A stretch of DNA of 64,000 bases from Kaistia adipata DSM 17808 (GTDB lineage: Bacteria > Pseudomonadota > Alphaproteobacteria > Rhizobiales > Kaistiaceae): the NCBI RefSeq assembly GCF_000423225.1, contig NZ_AUHO01000007.1, positions 124,001-188,000 on the forward strand, given 5' to 3'. Made by a program: the position numbers and the translations under genes. A model generated the notes under the pieces. The model saw only the letters and a list, made by a program, of their open reading frames with translations. It did no database searches and was not told the DNA's origin. Position 1 is the first letter of the stretch; each line of letters opens with the position of its first letter. Positions 1 to 10,496 of this stretch are shown piece by piece.

Positions 1-1430
1 TGCTGCTCTACTGGGCGCATCTGATGGCGGAGCCGTCGATCGCAGGCGAGATCGCCGAGCGCTTCGACCATGTGCTGGTTGACGAATACCAGGACACCAA
101 CCGCCTGCAGGCCTCCGTCCTGCTCGGGCTGAAGCCGAAGGGGGAGGGGCTGACGGTCGTCGGCGACGACGCGCAGTCGATCTATTCCTTCCGCGCCGCG
201 ACGGTGCGCAACATCCTCGATTTTCCCGCCCACTTCACGCCGCCGGCCGAGATCGTCACGCTGGAGCGCAATTACCGCTCGACCCAGCCGATTCTCGCCG
301 CCGCCAACGGCGTCATCGGGCTGGCGACGGAACGCTTCACCAAGAACCTCTGGACCGAGCGCGACAGCGGCGCCAAACCGCAGCTCGTCACCGTGCGCGG
401 CGAGGCCGAGCAGGCGCGCTATGTCGTCGAGACGGTGCTGGAGGCGCGCGAGCGCGGCGTGGCGCTGAAGGAACAGGCGGTGATGTTCCGCGCCGCGCAT
501 CATTCCGGCCCGCTCGAATTCGAGCTGACCCGGCGCAACATCCCCTTCGTCAAGTTCGGCGGCCTGAAGTTCCTCGACGCGGCGCATGTGAAGGATCTGC
601 TCGCGGTCCTGCGCTTCGTCGAGAACCCGCGCGACCGCGTCGCCGGCTTTCGCGTCGCGCAATTGCTGCCCGGCGTCGGGCCGGGCACGGCCGGCAAGAT
701 GCTGGATGCGATGGCCGGCGCCGTCGATCCGGTCGCCGCGCTTTCCGACTTCAAGCCGCCGCAAAAGACGGCGGCCGACTGGCCGCCCTTCGTCGAGCTG
801 ATCGACGCGCTGAGGGGCCGCGGCATGGGCTGGCCGGCCGAGATCGAGGCGGTTCGGAACTGGTACGAGCCGCATCTGGAGCGCATCCACGAGGACGCGA
901 CGGTGCGGCTCGCCGATCTCGTGCAGCTGGAGCAGATCGCCGGCGGCTATGCCTCGCGCGAGCGCTTCCTTACCGAGCTGACGCTCGACCCGCCCGACGC
1001 GACGAGCGGCGAGGCCGGCGTGCCGCTGCTCGACGAGGATTATTTGATCCTCTCCACGGTGCATTCCGCCAAGGGGCAGGAATGGAAATCGGCCTTCGTC
1101 CTGAACGTCGTCGACGGCTGCATGCCGATCGATCTCTCGACCGGCACGGCGGAAGAAATCGAGGAGGAGCGGCGGCTGCTCTATGTCGCGATGACGCGGG
1201 CGAAGGACGAGCTGCATCTCGTCATGCCGCAGCGCTTCTTCGTCACCCAGCAGACGCGCGGCGGCGACCGCCATGTCTATGCGACCCGCACCCGCTTCAT
1301 CCCGTCGTCGATCCTCTCGCTGTTCGAGCAGGTGATCTGGCCGCCCGTGGCGGCGGAAGCGCCGGGCGCCCCGGCCCAGCCGCGCGTGCCCGTCGACATC
1401 GCCGCCCGGATGCGCGGGATGTGGAAGTAG
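1..1430 (+). CDS. UvrD/Rep-type ATP-dependent DNA helicase, C-terminal part (5' end outside window)
   Basis: A superfamily 1A 3'-5' DNA helicase that unwinds duplex DNA with ATP during repair or replication restart. The reading frame is open from base 3, so the N-terminal part with Walker A lies left of the window. Visible motifs in order are Walker B-like VDEYQDTN (motif II), GDDAQSIYSFRAA (III), LERNYRST (IV), STVHSAKGQEW (V) and YVAMTRAKDEL (VI). All core residues look intact. Whether it is a UvrD, PcrA or Rep orthologue cannot be decided from this part. It is followed by a repeat-rich gap. Confidence 0.93.
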   Translation, partial: LLYWAHLMAEPSIAGEIAERFDHVLVDEYQDTNRLQASVLLGLKPKGEGLTVVGDDAQSIYSFRAATVRNILDFPAHFTPPAEIVTLERNYRSTQPILAAANGVIGLATERFTKNLWTERDSGAKPQLVTVRGEAEQARYVVETVLEARERGVALKEQAVMFRAAHHSGPLEFELTRRNIPFVKFGGLKFLDAAHVKDLLAVLRFVENPRDRVAGFRVAQLLPGVGPGTAGKMLDAMAGAVDPVAALSDFKPPQKTAADWPPFVELIDALRGRGMGWPAEIEAVRNWYEPHLERIHEDATVRLADLVQLEQIAGGYASRERFLTELTLDPPDATSGEAGVPLLDEDYLILSTVHSAKGQEWKSAFVLNVVDGCMPIDLSTGTAEEIEEERRLLYVAMTRAKDELHLVMPQRFFVTQQTRGGDRHVYATRTRFIPSSILSLFEQVIWPPVAAEAPGAPAQPRVPVDIAARMRGMWK

Positions 1431-1472
1431 GGCCTACGCTCATGCTGGTGCAAGCTGCCCGTCCCGCATCAT

Positions 1473-1677
1473 CCTGAGTGTCTGGCCCCCCCCCTCGCCA
1501 CGCCGCCTTCCCTTCACCTCTCCCTGAGGGAGAGGTCGGAGCGAAGCTCCGGGTGAGGGTTTAGGAAACCATCCGGTGAGGCCGTAAACCCTCACCCGCC
1601 GGCCTTCGGCCGTCGACCTCTCCCTCAGGGAGAGGTGAAAGTAGAGTGTCCCCTGCATTTCGGGCCAGACACTGAGG
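1473..1677. repeat. MITE-like element with terminal inverted repeats, long form
   Basis: A 205-bp element bounded by CCTGAGTGTCTGGCC at 1473-1487 and GGCCAGACACTGAGG at 1663-1677, inverted repeats with one mismatch. Inside it two arms of about 45 bp built on CTCTCCCTGAGGGAGAGG face each other (about 1513-1560 and 1585-1640). A shorter copy lies in inverted orientation at 53207-53320 and lacks this inner part. It encodes nothing, so it would need a transposase in trans. I do not see a clear target-site duplication. Confidence 0.7.
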
Positions 1678-1727
1678 AGGCCCGAAGGGCCGTCTCGAAG
1701 GACGCAGAGCGGCAGCGCCACGACCTC

Positions 1728-1890
1728 TTCACCTCTCTCATGGGGAGAGGTCGGAGCGAAGCTCCGGGTGAGGGGCTAGGGAACTCGCCGATGAGGCCTC
1801 ACCCCCACCCGCCGGGCTTCGGCCGTCGACCCAGAGCCGACCGGCGCCGTCGGCTCCCTCTCCCGCGCGCGGGAGAGGGCCGGGGGAGGG
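1728..1890. repeat. Palindromic intergenic repeat unit
   Basis: This stretch contains the same arm as the neighbouring element (GGTCGGAGCGAAGCTCC followed by GGGTGAGGGG), an inverted partner (CACCCGCCGGGC then TTCGGCCGTCGAC) and a terminal hairpin CCCTCTCCCGCGCGCGGGAGAGGG at about 1855-1879. It lies just downstream of the stop codon of the leftward exporter and may help end its transcript. Confidence 0.6.
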
Positions 1891-1891
1891 T

Positions 1892-3727
<1,836 letters not shown>

Positions 3728-3944
3728 GATGATCTCGACGGCAGGCGGGTGAGCGCGAAGGGAAGCGAACGTCGCGCCGCGGGGAGCGGGCGATGAACGC
3801 GTCCGGGCCGGAGAGCGCCCGGGCGTCGTCGAGAAGCCATGCTAGCCCGCTTTGTGGTGATTCTTAAGCGGATTTGCGGGATTTTTGGCGCGCTGGTGGC
3901 AAAATCAACTGTTGACGTTAGGTTATGGTGCATTAAGGTGTGTG

Positions 3945-3961
3945 TGCAACTTTAAGTTGCA
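3945..3961. promoter_or_regulatory. Perfect 8-bp inverted repeat in an AT-rich promoter region
   Basis: TGCAACTT-T-AAGTTGCA is a perfect palindrome with a 1-base centre in an AT-rich patch (about 3860-3965), 36 bases before the small membrane protein gene. Its symmetry and place suggest an operator for a dimeric regulator. The regulator is unknown. Confidence 0.45.
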
Positions 3962-3996
3962 AAAGTGGAGCTGTTTTCGCCCTGATGAGGTAGCTG

Positions 3997-4296
3997 ATGG
4001 CTGCAATCTTTGATGTGCTCGGTTATGCGCGCCGCCTTATGGAGCACGGTGTCGGGCGCCGGCGGGCGATCCACCATGTGATTGCCGCACAGGCGTTGCT
4101 GGCTATGGTTGGCGTGGCCCAAAAGAGAGATCTGGATCGTCATCTGGTGGCGGTCCGCGCCGATATGGATCGGTTGCGGGCTGAAATTGACGCGAAGATC
4201 GAGAGGTCGAGCTTGCGGACACTGGTTCAGCTTGGTCTCGGAATGGTTGCCTGCTTCACGGTCATGACCGGCCTTCTGGCGCTCGTCCTGAAGTAG
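3997..4296 (+). CDS. Small coiled-coil membrane protein of unknown function
   Basis: A 99-residue protein. Residues about 45-72 (KRDLDRHLVAVRADMDRLRAE and following) look like an amphipathic coiled coil. Residues about 75-97 form one hydrophobic C-terminal membrane segment ending in LALVLK. This layout resembles short DUF1640/CCDC90-like bacterial proteins, but I do not recognise a specific family. It stands alone, after an AT-rich region with a palindrome and before the SOS promoter of imuA. Base use is less GC-rich than its neighbours. Confidence 0.65.
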   Translation: MAAIFDVLGYARRLMEHGVGRRRAIHHVIAAQALLAMVGVAQKRDLDRHLVAVRADMDRLRAEIDAKIERSSLRTLVQLGLGMVACFTVMTGLLALVLK

Positions 4297-4408
4297 GGAC
4301 GGGCTGATCGTTGGCTGTGTCCCTGTTCCTTGGCAAGGGCATCGCCGGCAGCGGTCTGGGCAAAGCTCTCCGTCCTCATTGACTCTTGTCCGGTTTGGAG
4401 TCGTATTA

Positions 4409-4423
4409 GAACAAATAGAGAAC
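4409..4423 (+). promoter_or_regulatory. LexA (SOS) box of the imuA-imuB-dnaE2 operon
   Basis: GAAC at 4409-4412, seven bases, then GAAC at 4420-4423: an exact match to the alphaproteobacterial LexA direct repeat GAAC-N7-GAAC, 31 bases before the imuA start. The damage-inducible mutasome operon that follows is the expected LexA target in this class. Confidence 0.82.
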
Positions 4424-4454
4424 AAAGGCATGGATCGGATAGCGACGGACGGCG

Positions 4455-5273
4455 ATGAGCACGGCGAAGGCGACCCTTTCCGCATTGCGGCAGCGCATTG
4501 CGGCGATCGAGGCGACGGCGGAGGGGGCCGGCGACGGCCTGGCCGTGGCCGGACCGGGCCGCATCGCGCTCGACCGTGATCAAGTCGACGCGGCGCTCGG
4601 CGGCGGGCTGGTGCGCGGCGCGCTGCACGAGATCCACGCCGCGACCGGCGCCGACAACATCGCCGCGAGCGGCTTCTCGCTGGCCCTGGCGCTCGCCGCC
4701 GCTCCCGCCGGGCGGCCGATCGTCTGGGTAAGGCAGGATTATGCCGCGCAGGAGGGCGGCGGGCTCCATGGCGATGGCCTCGCCGCGCTAGGGCTCGACC
4801 CGGCTGCGCTGATCCTGGTCAAGCTGCGCGATCCGCTCGCGGTGCTCCGCGCCGGCGGCGAGGCGGCCCGCTGCGGCGCGCTTGGCGCCGTCATCGTCGA
4901 GCCCTGGGGCGAGCCGAAGGCGCTCGACCTGACGGTACAGCGCCGTTTCCAGCTCGCCGCCGAGGCGTCGGGCGTGACGGTCTTCCTGCTTCGGCCCGGC
5001 GCGCGGCCGAAGCCCGACGGGGCGGAAACGCGCTGGCAGGTCGCTTCCGGCCCGGCCGCGCCGCTTGCGATGAACGCGCCCGGCCACCCGACCTTCGACC
5101 TGACCTTGTTGCGCCATCGCCACGGCCCCCCCGGCGGCCCGTGGCGGGTGGAGTGGAACCGCGATGCAAAGCTCTTCAAACCCCCGGCGCTATTGCGCGA
5201 TCCGGCTGCCGTTCCTCGCCTCGAACCGGCTGCGCCGCCGGCCGAACGCGCCCTATTCCGGCTTGCCGGCTGA
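4455..5273 (+). CDS. imuA: ImuA, RecA-like SOS mutagenesis accessory protein
   Basis: A 272-residue member of the ImuA/SulA-like RecA-fold family. Together with ImuB and DnaE2 it forms the alphaproteobacterial mutasome for error-prone bypass of DNA lesions. It shows the typical N-terminal helix (LSALRQRIAAIE), GGGLVRGALHEIHA, and the strand WVRQDYAAQEGGGLHGDGLAALGLDP. A canonical Walker A is absent, as is usual for the family. The LexA box lies directly upstream. Its 3' end overlaps imuB by 110 bases. Confidence 0.88.
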   Translation: MSTAKATLSALRQRIAAIEATAEGAGDGLAVAGPGRIALDRDQVDAALGGGLVRGALHEIHAATGADNIAASGFSLALALAAAPAGRPIVWVRQDYAAQEGGGLHGDGLAALGLDPAALILVKLRDPLAVLRAGGEAARCGALGAVIVEPWGEPKALDLTVQRRFQLAAEASGVTVFLLRPGARPKPDGAETRWQVASGPAAPLAMNAPGHPTFDLTLLRHRHGPPGGPWRVEWNRDAKLFKPPALLRDPAAVPRLEPAAPPAERALFRLAG

Positions 5274-6732
5274 GCAGCCGCTCGTCATCGTCGAGAAGGC
5301 GAAGGGCGCGCTGGTGATCGCCGCGCCCGATGCGGCGGCGATCGACTTGGGCCTCGCCCCCGGCCTGTCGCTGGCCGAGGCGCGGGCGCGGCTCTCCGAT
5401 CTCGTCGTCGCCGAGCACGACCCCGCCGCCGACGACGCGCTGGTCGAGGCGATCGCCGACTGGTGCGATCGCTACACGCCGCTCGTCGCCCGCCATGGCG
5501 CGCGCGGCCTGATGCTCGACATCACCGGCGTCGCCCATCTCTTCAAGGGCGAGGCGGCGCTGCTCGACGATCTCCTGACCCGCCTCGACGGGCTCGGCCT
5601 GACCGCCTTCGGGGCGATCGCCGGCGCCCCGGCGACGGCCCGCGCGCTCGCCCGCTCGCCGCGCCGCACCGTGGTCGAGCCGGGTCGCGAGGCCTCGGCC
5701 GTGCGGCCGCTGCCGATCACCGCGCTCGGGCTCGATCCGGCCCGGCTGCAGGCGCTGGCGCGCGCCGGGCTGAAGACGGTCGGCGACCTGATCGACCGGC
5801 CGCGCGCGCCGCTCGCCGCCCGCTTCGGCGCCGATTGCGTCGAACGACTGGAGCGGCTCGCGGGAATTTCCGAGCATCCGATCTCGCCGCGCCGGCCGGT
5901 GCCGGTGGCGCTCGCCGAGCGCATCTTCTTCCAGCCGATCGCGCTCGCCTCCGACATCGAGGCGACGCTCGCCCGCCTCGCCGCCGATGTCGCCTCGCTG
6001 CTCGAGACGCGCGGTGAGGGCGGCCGCTCCTTCGAGGCGAGTTTCTACCGCGTCGACGGCGACGTCCGCCGCATCACGGTCGCCACCGCCCGCCCGAACC
6101 GTGCGCCCAAGGCCATCGCGCGGCTGTTTCACGAGAAACTGGACGCGCTTTCCGATCCGCTCGAGGCCGGTTTCGGCTTCGATTTGATCCGGCTCGGCGC
6201 CTTCCGCACCGAGCCCTTCGTCGCCGCGCAGGCGAGCCTCGACGGCCACGCGCTCGACGACGAGGCGGTCGCCGACCTGGTCGATAGGCTCGGCGCCCGC
6301 TTCGGGCCGGAGCGCGTGCTCGGCTTCGTGCCCGAGGACACGCATATCCCCGAGCGGCGGACGCGTATGGTTCCCGTCTTCACGCTCGGTGGGGAGGGGC
6401 GCGCCAGTTGGGACGAGCTGCCGGCGGCCGGCGAGCCGCCGCTCCGGCCCCTGAGCCTGTTCGATCCGCCCGAGCCGGTCGAGGCGCTCGGCGAGGTGCC
6501 GGACGGGCCGCCGCTCTCCTTCCGCTGGCGCCGCGTGCTGCACCAGGTGGCCCGCGCCGAGGGGCCGGAACGGATCGCGCCGGAATGGTGGCGCGACGGC
6601 GCCGGCGGCCTCGACCGCGACTATTTCCGCGTCGAGGACCGCAAGGGCTGCCGCTTCTGGCTCTATCGCGAAGGCTTCTACGCCGCCGACCGGCCGCAGC
6701 CGCGCTGGTTCCTGCATGGGCTGTTCGCATGA
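5164..6732 (+). CDS. imuB: ImuB, Y-family polymerase-like mutasome subunit
   Basis: A 522-residue Y-family polymerase homologue. In this family ImuB is thought not to polymerise but to bridge the beta clamp, ImuA and DnaE2. The start YCAIRLPFLASNRL and the palm segment GLMLDITGVAHLF are ImuB-like; where true polymerases have the catalytic SIDE-type motif there is LDITG. The C-terminus DYFRVEDRKGCRFWLYREG is also characteristic. It overlaps imuA by 110 bases in another frame, which implies translational coupling. No better downstream start is evident, because the conserved N-terminus begins about ten residues after 5164. Confidence 0.88.
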   Translation: MQSSSNPRRYCAIRLPFLASNRLRRRPNAPYSGLPAEQPLVIVEKAKGALVIAAPDAAAIDLGLAPGLSLAEARARLSDLVVAEHDPAADDALVEAIADWCDRYTPLVARHGARGLMLDITGVAHLFKGEAALLDDLLTRLDGLGLTAFGAIAGAPATARALARSPRRTVVEPGREASAVRPLPITALGLDPARLQALARAGLKTVGDLIDRPRAPLAARFGADCVERLERLAGISEHPISPRRPVPVALAERIFFQPIALASDIEATLARLAADVASLLETRGEGGRSFEASFYRVDGDVRRITVATARPNRAPKAIARLFHEKLDALSDPLEAGFGFDLIRLGAFRTEPFVAAQASLDGHALDDEAVADLVDRLGARFGPERVLGFVPEDTHIPERRTRMVPVFTLGGEGRASWDELPAAGEPPLRPLSLFDPPEPVEALGEVPDGPPLSFRWRRVLHQVARAEGPERIAPEWWRDGAGGLDRDYFRVEDRKGCRFWLYREGFYAADRPQPRWFLHGLFA

Positions 6733-6758
6733 GGATTTGGGTCCGGAAGGCGCGCTCC

Positions 6759-6812
6759 TATCCCCTCTCCCTGAGGGAGAGGTCGGCGGCCGCAGGCCGG
6801 CGGGTGAGGGTT
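6759..6812. repeat. Palindromic intergenic repeat (CTCTCCCTGAGGGAGAGG type)
   Basis: A single unit of the repeat seen at 1513-1640: CCCTCTCCCTGAGGGAGAGG, then GGCCGCAGGCC and GGGTGAGGGTTTACGGCC. It lies between imuB and dnaE2 and so separates two genes usually transcribed together. Confidence 0.6.
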
Positions 6813-6854
6813 TACGGCCTCGCGGACAAGTTTTCTCCGTCGTCCCGCCCGCTC

Positions 6855-6950
6855 GCCGTCATCCCGGGCAAGCGTAGCGCGACCCGGGATCCATTTCAGC
6901 CGCCGGCGGCAGACGGATGGATGGATCCCGGCTTTCGCCGGGATGACGGC
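6855..6950. repeat. Double-hairpin intergenic repeat
   Basis: The outer arms GCCGTCATCCCGG (6855-6867) and CCGGGATGACGGC (6938-6950) are perfect inverted repeats. The inner arms GGGATCCAT (6886-6894) and ATGGATCCC (6921-6929) pair as well. This is the widespread GTCATCCCGGG-type repeat. Its right end contains the ATG at 6943, which argues against that codon as the dnaE2 start. Confidence 0.7.
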
Positions 6951-6981
6951 GGAGGGGGCGTGTGCCGAGGATAGAAGCCAA

Positions 6982-9900
6982 ATGAGCGCCTATGCCGAGC
7001 TCGCCGCTATGTCGAATTTCTCCTTCCTGGAGGGCGGCTCGCACGCGGCCGAGCTGATCGTCGAGGCGCATGCGCTGGGGCTGAAGGGGCTCGGGATCGC
7101 CGACCGCAACACCTTCGCCGGCATCGTCCGCGCGCATGATGCCTGGAGCAGCGAGGACTATGGCAACGCGTGCGCCGGCGGCTTCCGCCTCGTCGTCGGG
7201 GTCCGGCTCGTGTTTCGCGATCGGACCCCGGATATCCTCGCCTATCCGGCCGATCTTGCCGCCTATGGCCGGCTCTGCCAGTTGCTCAGCCTCGGCAAGC
7301 GGCGGGCGCCGAAGGGCGAATGCCACATCGATTTTTCCGACCTCGCGGCGCATGCCGAGGGCTCGCTCTTCATCCTGATGCCGCCGGCGCGGCTCGCCTC
7401 GGACAAGGGGGAGCTCGCCGCCGCGCTCGGCCGGCTCGCCGCGCTGGCGCCGGGGCGGACCTGGCTCGCCGCCGTGCTCTATCGCCGGGGCGACGACCGG
7501 CGCCGGCTCGCGAGCCTCTCGGCGCTCGCCTGGGATCACCGCGTCCGGATGCTCGCCGTCAACGACGTGCTCTACCACGCGGCCGAGCGACGGCCGCTGC
7601 AGGATGTTTTGACCTGCATTCGCGCGAAGACGACGATCGAGCAGGCGGGACGGATTCTGGCGATGAACGCCGAGCGGCACCTGAAGCCGGGCGTCGAGAT
7701 GGAGCGCCTGTTCCGCGATTTTCCCGGCGCCGTGGCGGAGACGGCGCGCTTCCTCGCTGAGATCCGCTTCACCCTCGACGAGATCCAATACGAATACCCG
7801 CACGAGACCGTGCCGGACGGGATGACGCCGCAGGCGCATCTGGAGGCGCTGGCGCGGGCCGGAGCGGTGAAGCGCTATCCGGGCGGCGTGCCGGCGTCGG
7901 TCACGGCGACGCTCGACAAGGAACTCGCCATGATCGGGGCGCTCGGCTACGCGCCCTATTTCCTGACCGTGCACGACATCGTGGCCTTCGCCACCGGGCG
8001 CGGCATCCTCTGCCAGGGCCGCGGTTCCGCCGCCAATTCCGCCGTCTGCTATTGTTTGGGCGTCACCTCGGTCGATCCGAACGAGTACCAGCTGCTGTTC
8101 GAGCGCTTCCTCTCGCCCGAGCGCAGGGAGCCGCCCGACATCGACGTCGATTTCGAGCATGAGCGGCGTGAGGAGGTGATCCAGTACATCTACGAGCGCT
8201 ATGGCCGCGACCGCGCCGCCATCTGCGGCACGGTGATCGCCTACCGGACGAAGAGCGCGATCCGCGAGGTCGGCAAGGCGATGGGCCTGTCGGAGGACGT
8301 CATTTTGGCGCTCGGCGGCACGGTCTGGGGCGGCGGCTGGGGCTCGGCCATGCAGGACAAGCATATTCGCGACGCGGGCCTCGACCCGCGCAATCCGATG
8401 ATCGAGCGCGTGGTCCGCCTCGCGATGGCGCTGCGCGGCTTCCCGCGCCACCTTTCGCAGCATGTCGGCGGCTTCGTGCTGACCGAAAAGCTGTTGAACG
8501 ACCTCGTGCCGAGCGGCCCGGCGGTGATGAAGGACCGAAGCTTCATCGAATGGGACAAGGACGACATCGACACGGTGAAGATGATGAAGGTCGATATCCT
8601 GGCGCTCGGCATGCTGACCTGCATCCGCAAGGCGTTCGACCTGATCGAGGAAGCGGGTGGCGCGCGCCACGCGCTGCACACCATCCCCTGGGAGGATCCG
8701 GCCGTCTACGACATGCTCTGCACGGGCGACTCGATCGGCGTGTTCCAGGTCGAGAGCCGGGCGCAGATGAACATGCTGCCGCGCCTCAGGCCGCGCGAGT
8801 TCTACGACCTCGTCATCCAGGTGGCGATCGTCCGGCCCGGGCCGATCCAGGGCGACATGGTGCATCCCTATCTGCGCCGCCGGCAGGGGATCGAGGACGT
8901 CACCTTCCCGTCGCCATCGCCGGAGCATGGCCCGGCCGACGAACTGAAGCAGGTGCTCGGGCGGACGCTCGGCGTGCCGCTGTTCCAGGAGCAGGCGATG
9001 AGCCTCGCCATGGTGGCGGCGCGCTTCTCGCCGGCCGACGCCAACGGGCTGCGCCGCGCCATGGCGACGTTCCGCCATCTCGGCACCATGCACAAATATG
9101 AGAGCATGATGGTCGAGGGCATGGTGCGGCGCGGCTATGAGCGCGATTTCGCCGAGCGCTGCTTCAACCAGATCAAGGGTTTTGGTGAGTACGGCTTCCC
9201 GGAGAGCCACGCCGCGAGCTTCGCCCGCCTCGTCTATGTCTCGGCCTGGATCAAGTGCCACCACCCGGCCGCCTTCGCCGCGGCACTCCTGAACTCGCAG
9301 CCGATGGGTTTCTATGCGCCGGCGCAGATCGTGCGCGATGCCGCCGATCACGGCGTGCCGATCCGGCCCGTCGATATCAATGCGAGCGAATGGGACAACA
9401 CGCTGGAGCCGACGGAAAAGGGGCTGGCGCTGCGGCTCGGCTTCCGCCAGATCGACGGCTTTCGCGAGGATTGGGCGGTGCGGATCGCGGCAAGGCGCGG
9501 CGCCGGCTTCGCGGCGATGGACGATCTCGTCCGCTACACGGGGCTCGAACGGCGCGCCTATGAAAAACTCGCCGATGCCGATGCGCTGCGTTCGCTCGGG
9601 CTCGACCGGCGGCAGGGGCTCTGGGAGGTGCGCCGGCTGCCGGGTTCCGACGCGCTGCCGCTCTTCGCCGCCGCCGACGCGGCCGAGCTCGGCCGCGAGC
9701 AGGACGCGCCGCTGCCCGCCATGCCGCTCTCCGAGCATGTCGTCGCCGACTACCAGACGCTCCGCCTCTCCCTGAAGGCGCATCCGATGAGCTTTTTGCG
9801 CACGCGCTATGGCGGGGCGGGCATCCTCTCGGCCGCCGAGATCGGCGCGCTTTCCGACGGTGCCTTCGCGAAAACGGCCGGCGTCGTGCTGGTGCGGCAG

Positions 9901-10245
9901 CGGCCGGGCAAGGGCAATGTCGTGTTCATGACGCTCGAGGACGAGACCGGCATCGTCAACGTCGTCGTCTGGACGCGCCTGTTCGACACCTTCCGCCGCA
10001 CCATCATCGGCGCCAAGCTGGTGCTGGTCGAGGGCAACATCCAGAGGAGCCCCGAGGGGATCATCCATCTCGTGGCGCGAAAGCTGGTCGACAGGACGGC
10101 CGACCTCGACCATCTGGCCGAGGACCGCCGGCCGAAACTCGACCCCGCCCGCGCCGACGAATTCGCCCACCCGAGCCGCCCGAGCCATCCCGGCAGCCAC
10201 CCGCGCAACGTCCGCATCATCCCGAAATCGCGCGATTTTCACTGA
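6982..10245 (+). CDS. dnaE2: DnaE2, error-prone DNA polymerase III alpha-type subunit
   Basis: A 1087-residue C-family polymerase that performs translesion synthesis as the catalytic part of the ImuA-ImuB-DnaE2 mutasome. An N-terminal PHP domain (YAELAAMSNFSFLEGGSHAAEL) is followed by the palm with catalytic DIDVDF at residues 386-391, the conserved GRGSAANSAVCYCLG, helix-hairpin-helix elements, and a C-terminal OB fold (VVFMTLEDETGIVNVVVW). I chose ATG 6982 over 6943 because the earlier codon lies inside a repeat, family homology starts at AYAEL, and a GAGG-type ribosome site precedes 6982. LexA control is probably shared with imuAB. Confidence 0.93.
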   Translation: MSAYAELAAMSNFSFLEGGSHAAELIVEAHALGLKGLGIADRNTFAGIVRAHDAWSSEDYGNACAGGFRLVVGVRLVFRDRTPDILAYPADLAAYGRLCQLLSLGKRRAPKGECHIDFSDLAAHAEGSLFILMPPARLASDKGELAAALGRLAALAPGRTWLAAVLYRRGDDRRRLASLSALAWDHRVRMLAVNDVLYHAAERRPLQDVLTCIRAKTTIEQAGRILAMNAERHLKPGVEMERLFRDFPGAVAETARFLAEIRFTLDEIQYEYPHETVPDGMTPQAHLEALARAGAVKRYPGGVPASVTATLDKELAMIGALGYAPYFLTVHDIVAFATGRGILCQGRGSAANSAVCYCLGVTSVDPNEYQLLFERFLSPERREPPDIDVDFEHERREEVIQYIYERYGRDRAAICGTVIAYRTKSAIREVGKAMGLSEDVILALGGTVWGGGWGSAMQDKHIRDAGLDPRNPMIERVVRLAMALRGFPRHLSQHVGGFVLTEKLLNDLVPSGPAVMKDRSFIEWDKDDIDTVKMMKVDILALGMLTCIRKAFDLIEEAGGARHALHTIPWEDPAVYDMLCTGDSIGVFQVESRAQMNMLPRLRPREFYDLVIQVAIVRPGPIQGDMVHPYLRRRQGIEDVTFPSPSPEHGPADELKQVLGRTLGVPLFQEQAMSLAMVAARFSPADANGLRRAMATFRHLGTMHKYESMMVEGMVRRGYERDFAERCFNQIKGFGEYGFPESHAASFARLVYVSAWIKCHHPAAFAAALLNSQPMGFYAPAQIVRDAADHGVPIRPVDINASEWDNTLEPTEKGLALRLGFRQIDGFREDWAVRIAARRGAGFAAMDDLVRYTGLERRAYEKLADADALRSLGLDRRQGLWEVRRLPGSDALPLFAAADAAELGREQDAPLPAMPLSEHVVADYQTLRLSLKAHPMSFLRTRYGGAGILSAAEIGALSDGAFAKTAGVVLVRQRPGKGNVVFMTLEDETGIVNVVVWTRLFDTFRRTIIGAKLVLVEGNIQRSPEGIIHLVARKLVDRTADLDHLAEDRRPKLDPARADEFAHPSRPSHPGSHPRNVRIIPKSRDFH

Positions 10246-10256
10246 GGGGGGAGGCT

Positions 10257-10449
10257 TCACTTCTCCCTCCCCCCTGTGGGGAGGGCCGGGGTGGGGGTAC
10301 CGGCGCGGACTGGGGCTGGAACGCTCTGAGCGACGTGGATACCGGCTCGCGTGTAGAAAACGCGAGCCAACAAAGGGTGGCAGGCGGACCATCCTGAAGC
10401 AGCGAGGCGGTACCCCTCCCTGACCCTCCCCGCAAGGGGGAGGGGATGC
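10257..10449. repeat. Composite repeat with GGGGAGGG arms, copy 1
   Basis: The left arm CTCCCTCCCCCCTGTGGGGAGGG starts near 10263 and the right arm CCCTCCCCGCAAGGGGGAGGGG lies at about 10424-10445. The unrelated centre holds a small hairpin (GGCTCGCG/CGCGAGCC around 10341-10366). The same architecture recurs at 45207-45354. It fills the gap between convergent dnaE2 and the Dabb gene. Confidence 0.6.
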
Positions 10450-10496
10450 ACTTCATCCGGCAAGGTTCATGGACATTGAGGGAGAATACGCCTGCC

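Larger units (their letters stand above)
1431..1891. other. Repeat-rich intergenic region, no gene
   Basis: This 461-base stretch between the helicase and the convergent ABC exporter holds no credible gene. It is filled by a MITE-like element (1473-1677), a fragment of a second repeat type just right of it (about 1678-1711, resembling 53350-53390), and another palindromic unit (about 1728-1890). Short open frames here are by-products of the GC-rich repeats. Confidence 0.8.

Noticed and set aside
1431-1891. CRISPR-like array in the repeat-rich gap
   Set aside because: Units are inverted and unequal, with no regular spacers or cas genes.
6943-6981. Earlier ATG for dnaE2
   Set aside because: It lies within the double-hairpin repeat and adds 13 non-conserved residues; 6982 is preferred.
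6859-10392. 1177-residue open frame opposite dnaE2
   Set aside because: It mirrors the dnaE2 codons in GC-rich DNA, is rich in His/Arg/Asp low-complexity runs, and has no motif; dnaE2 is a clear gene.
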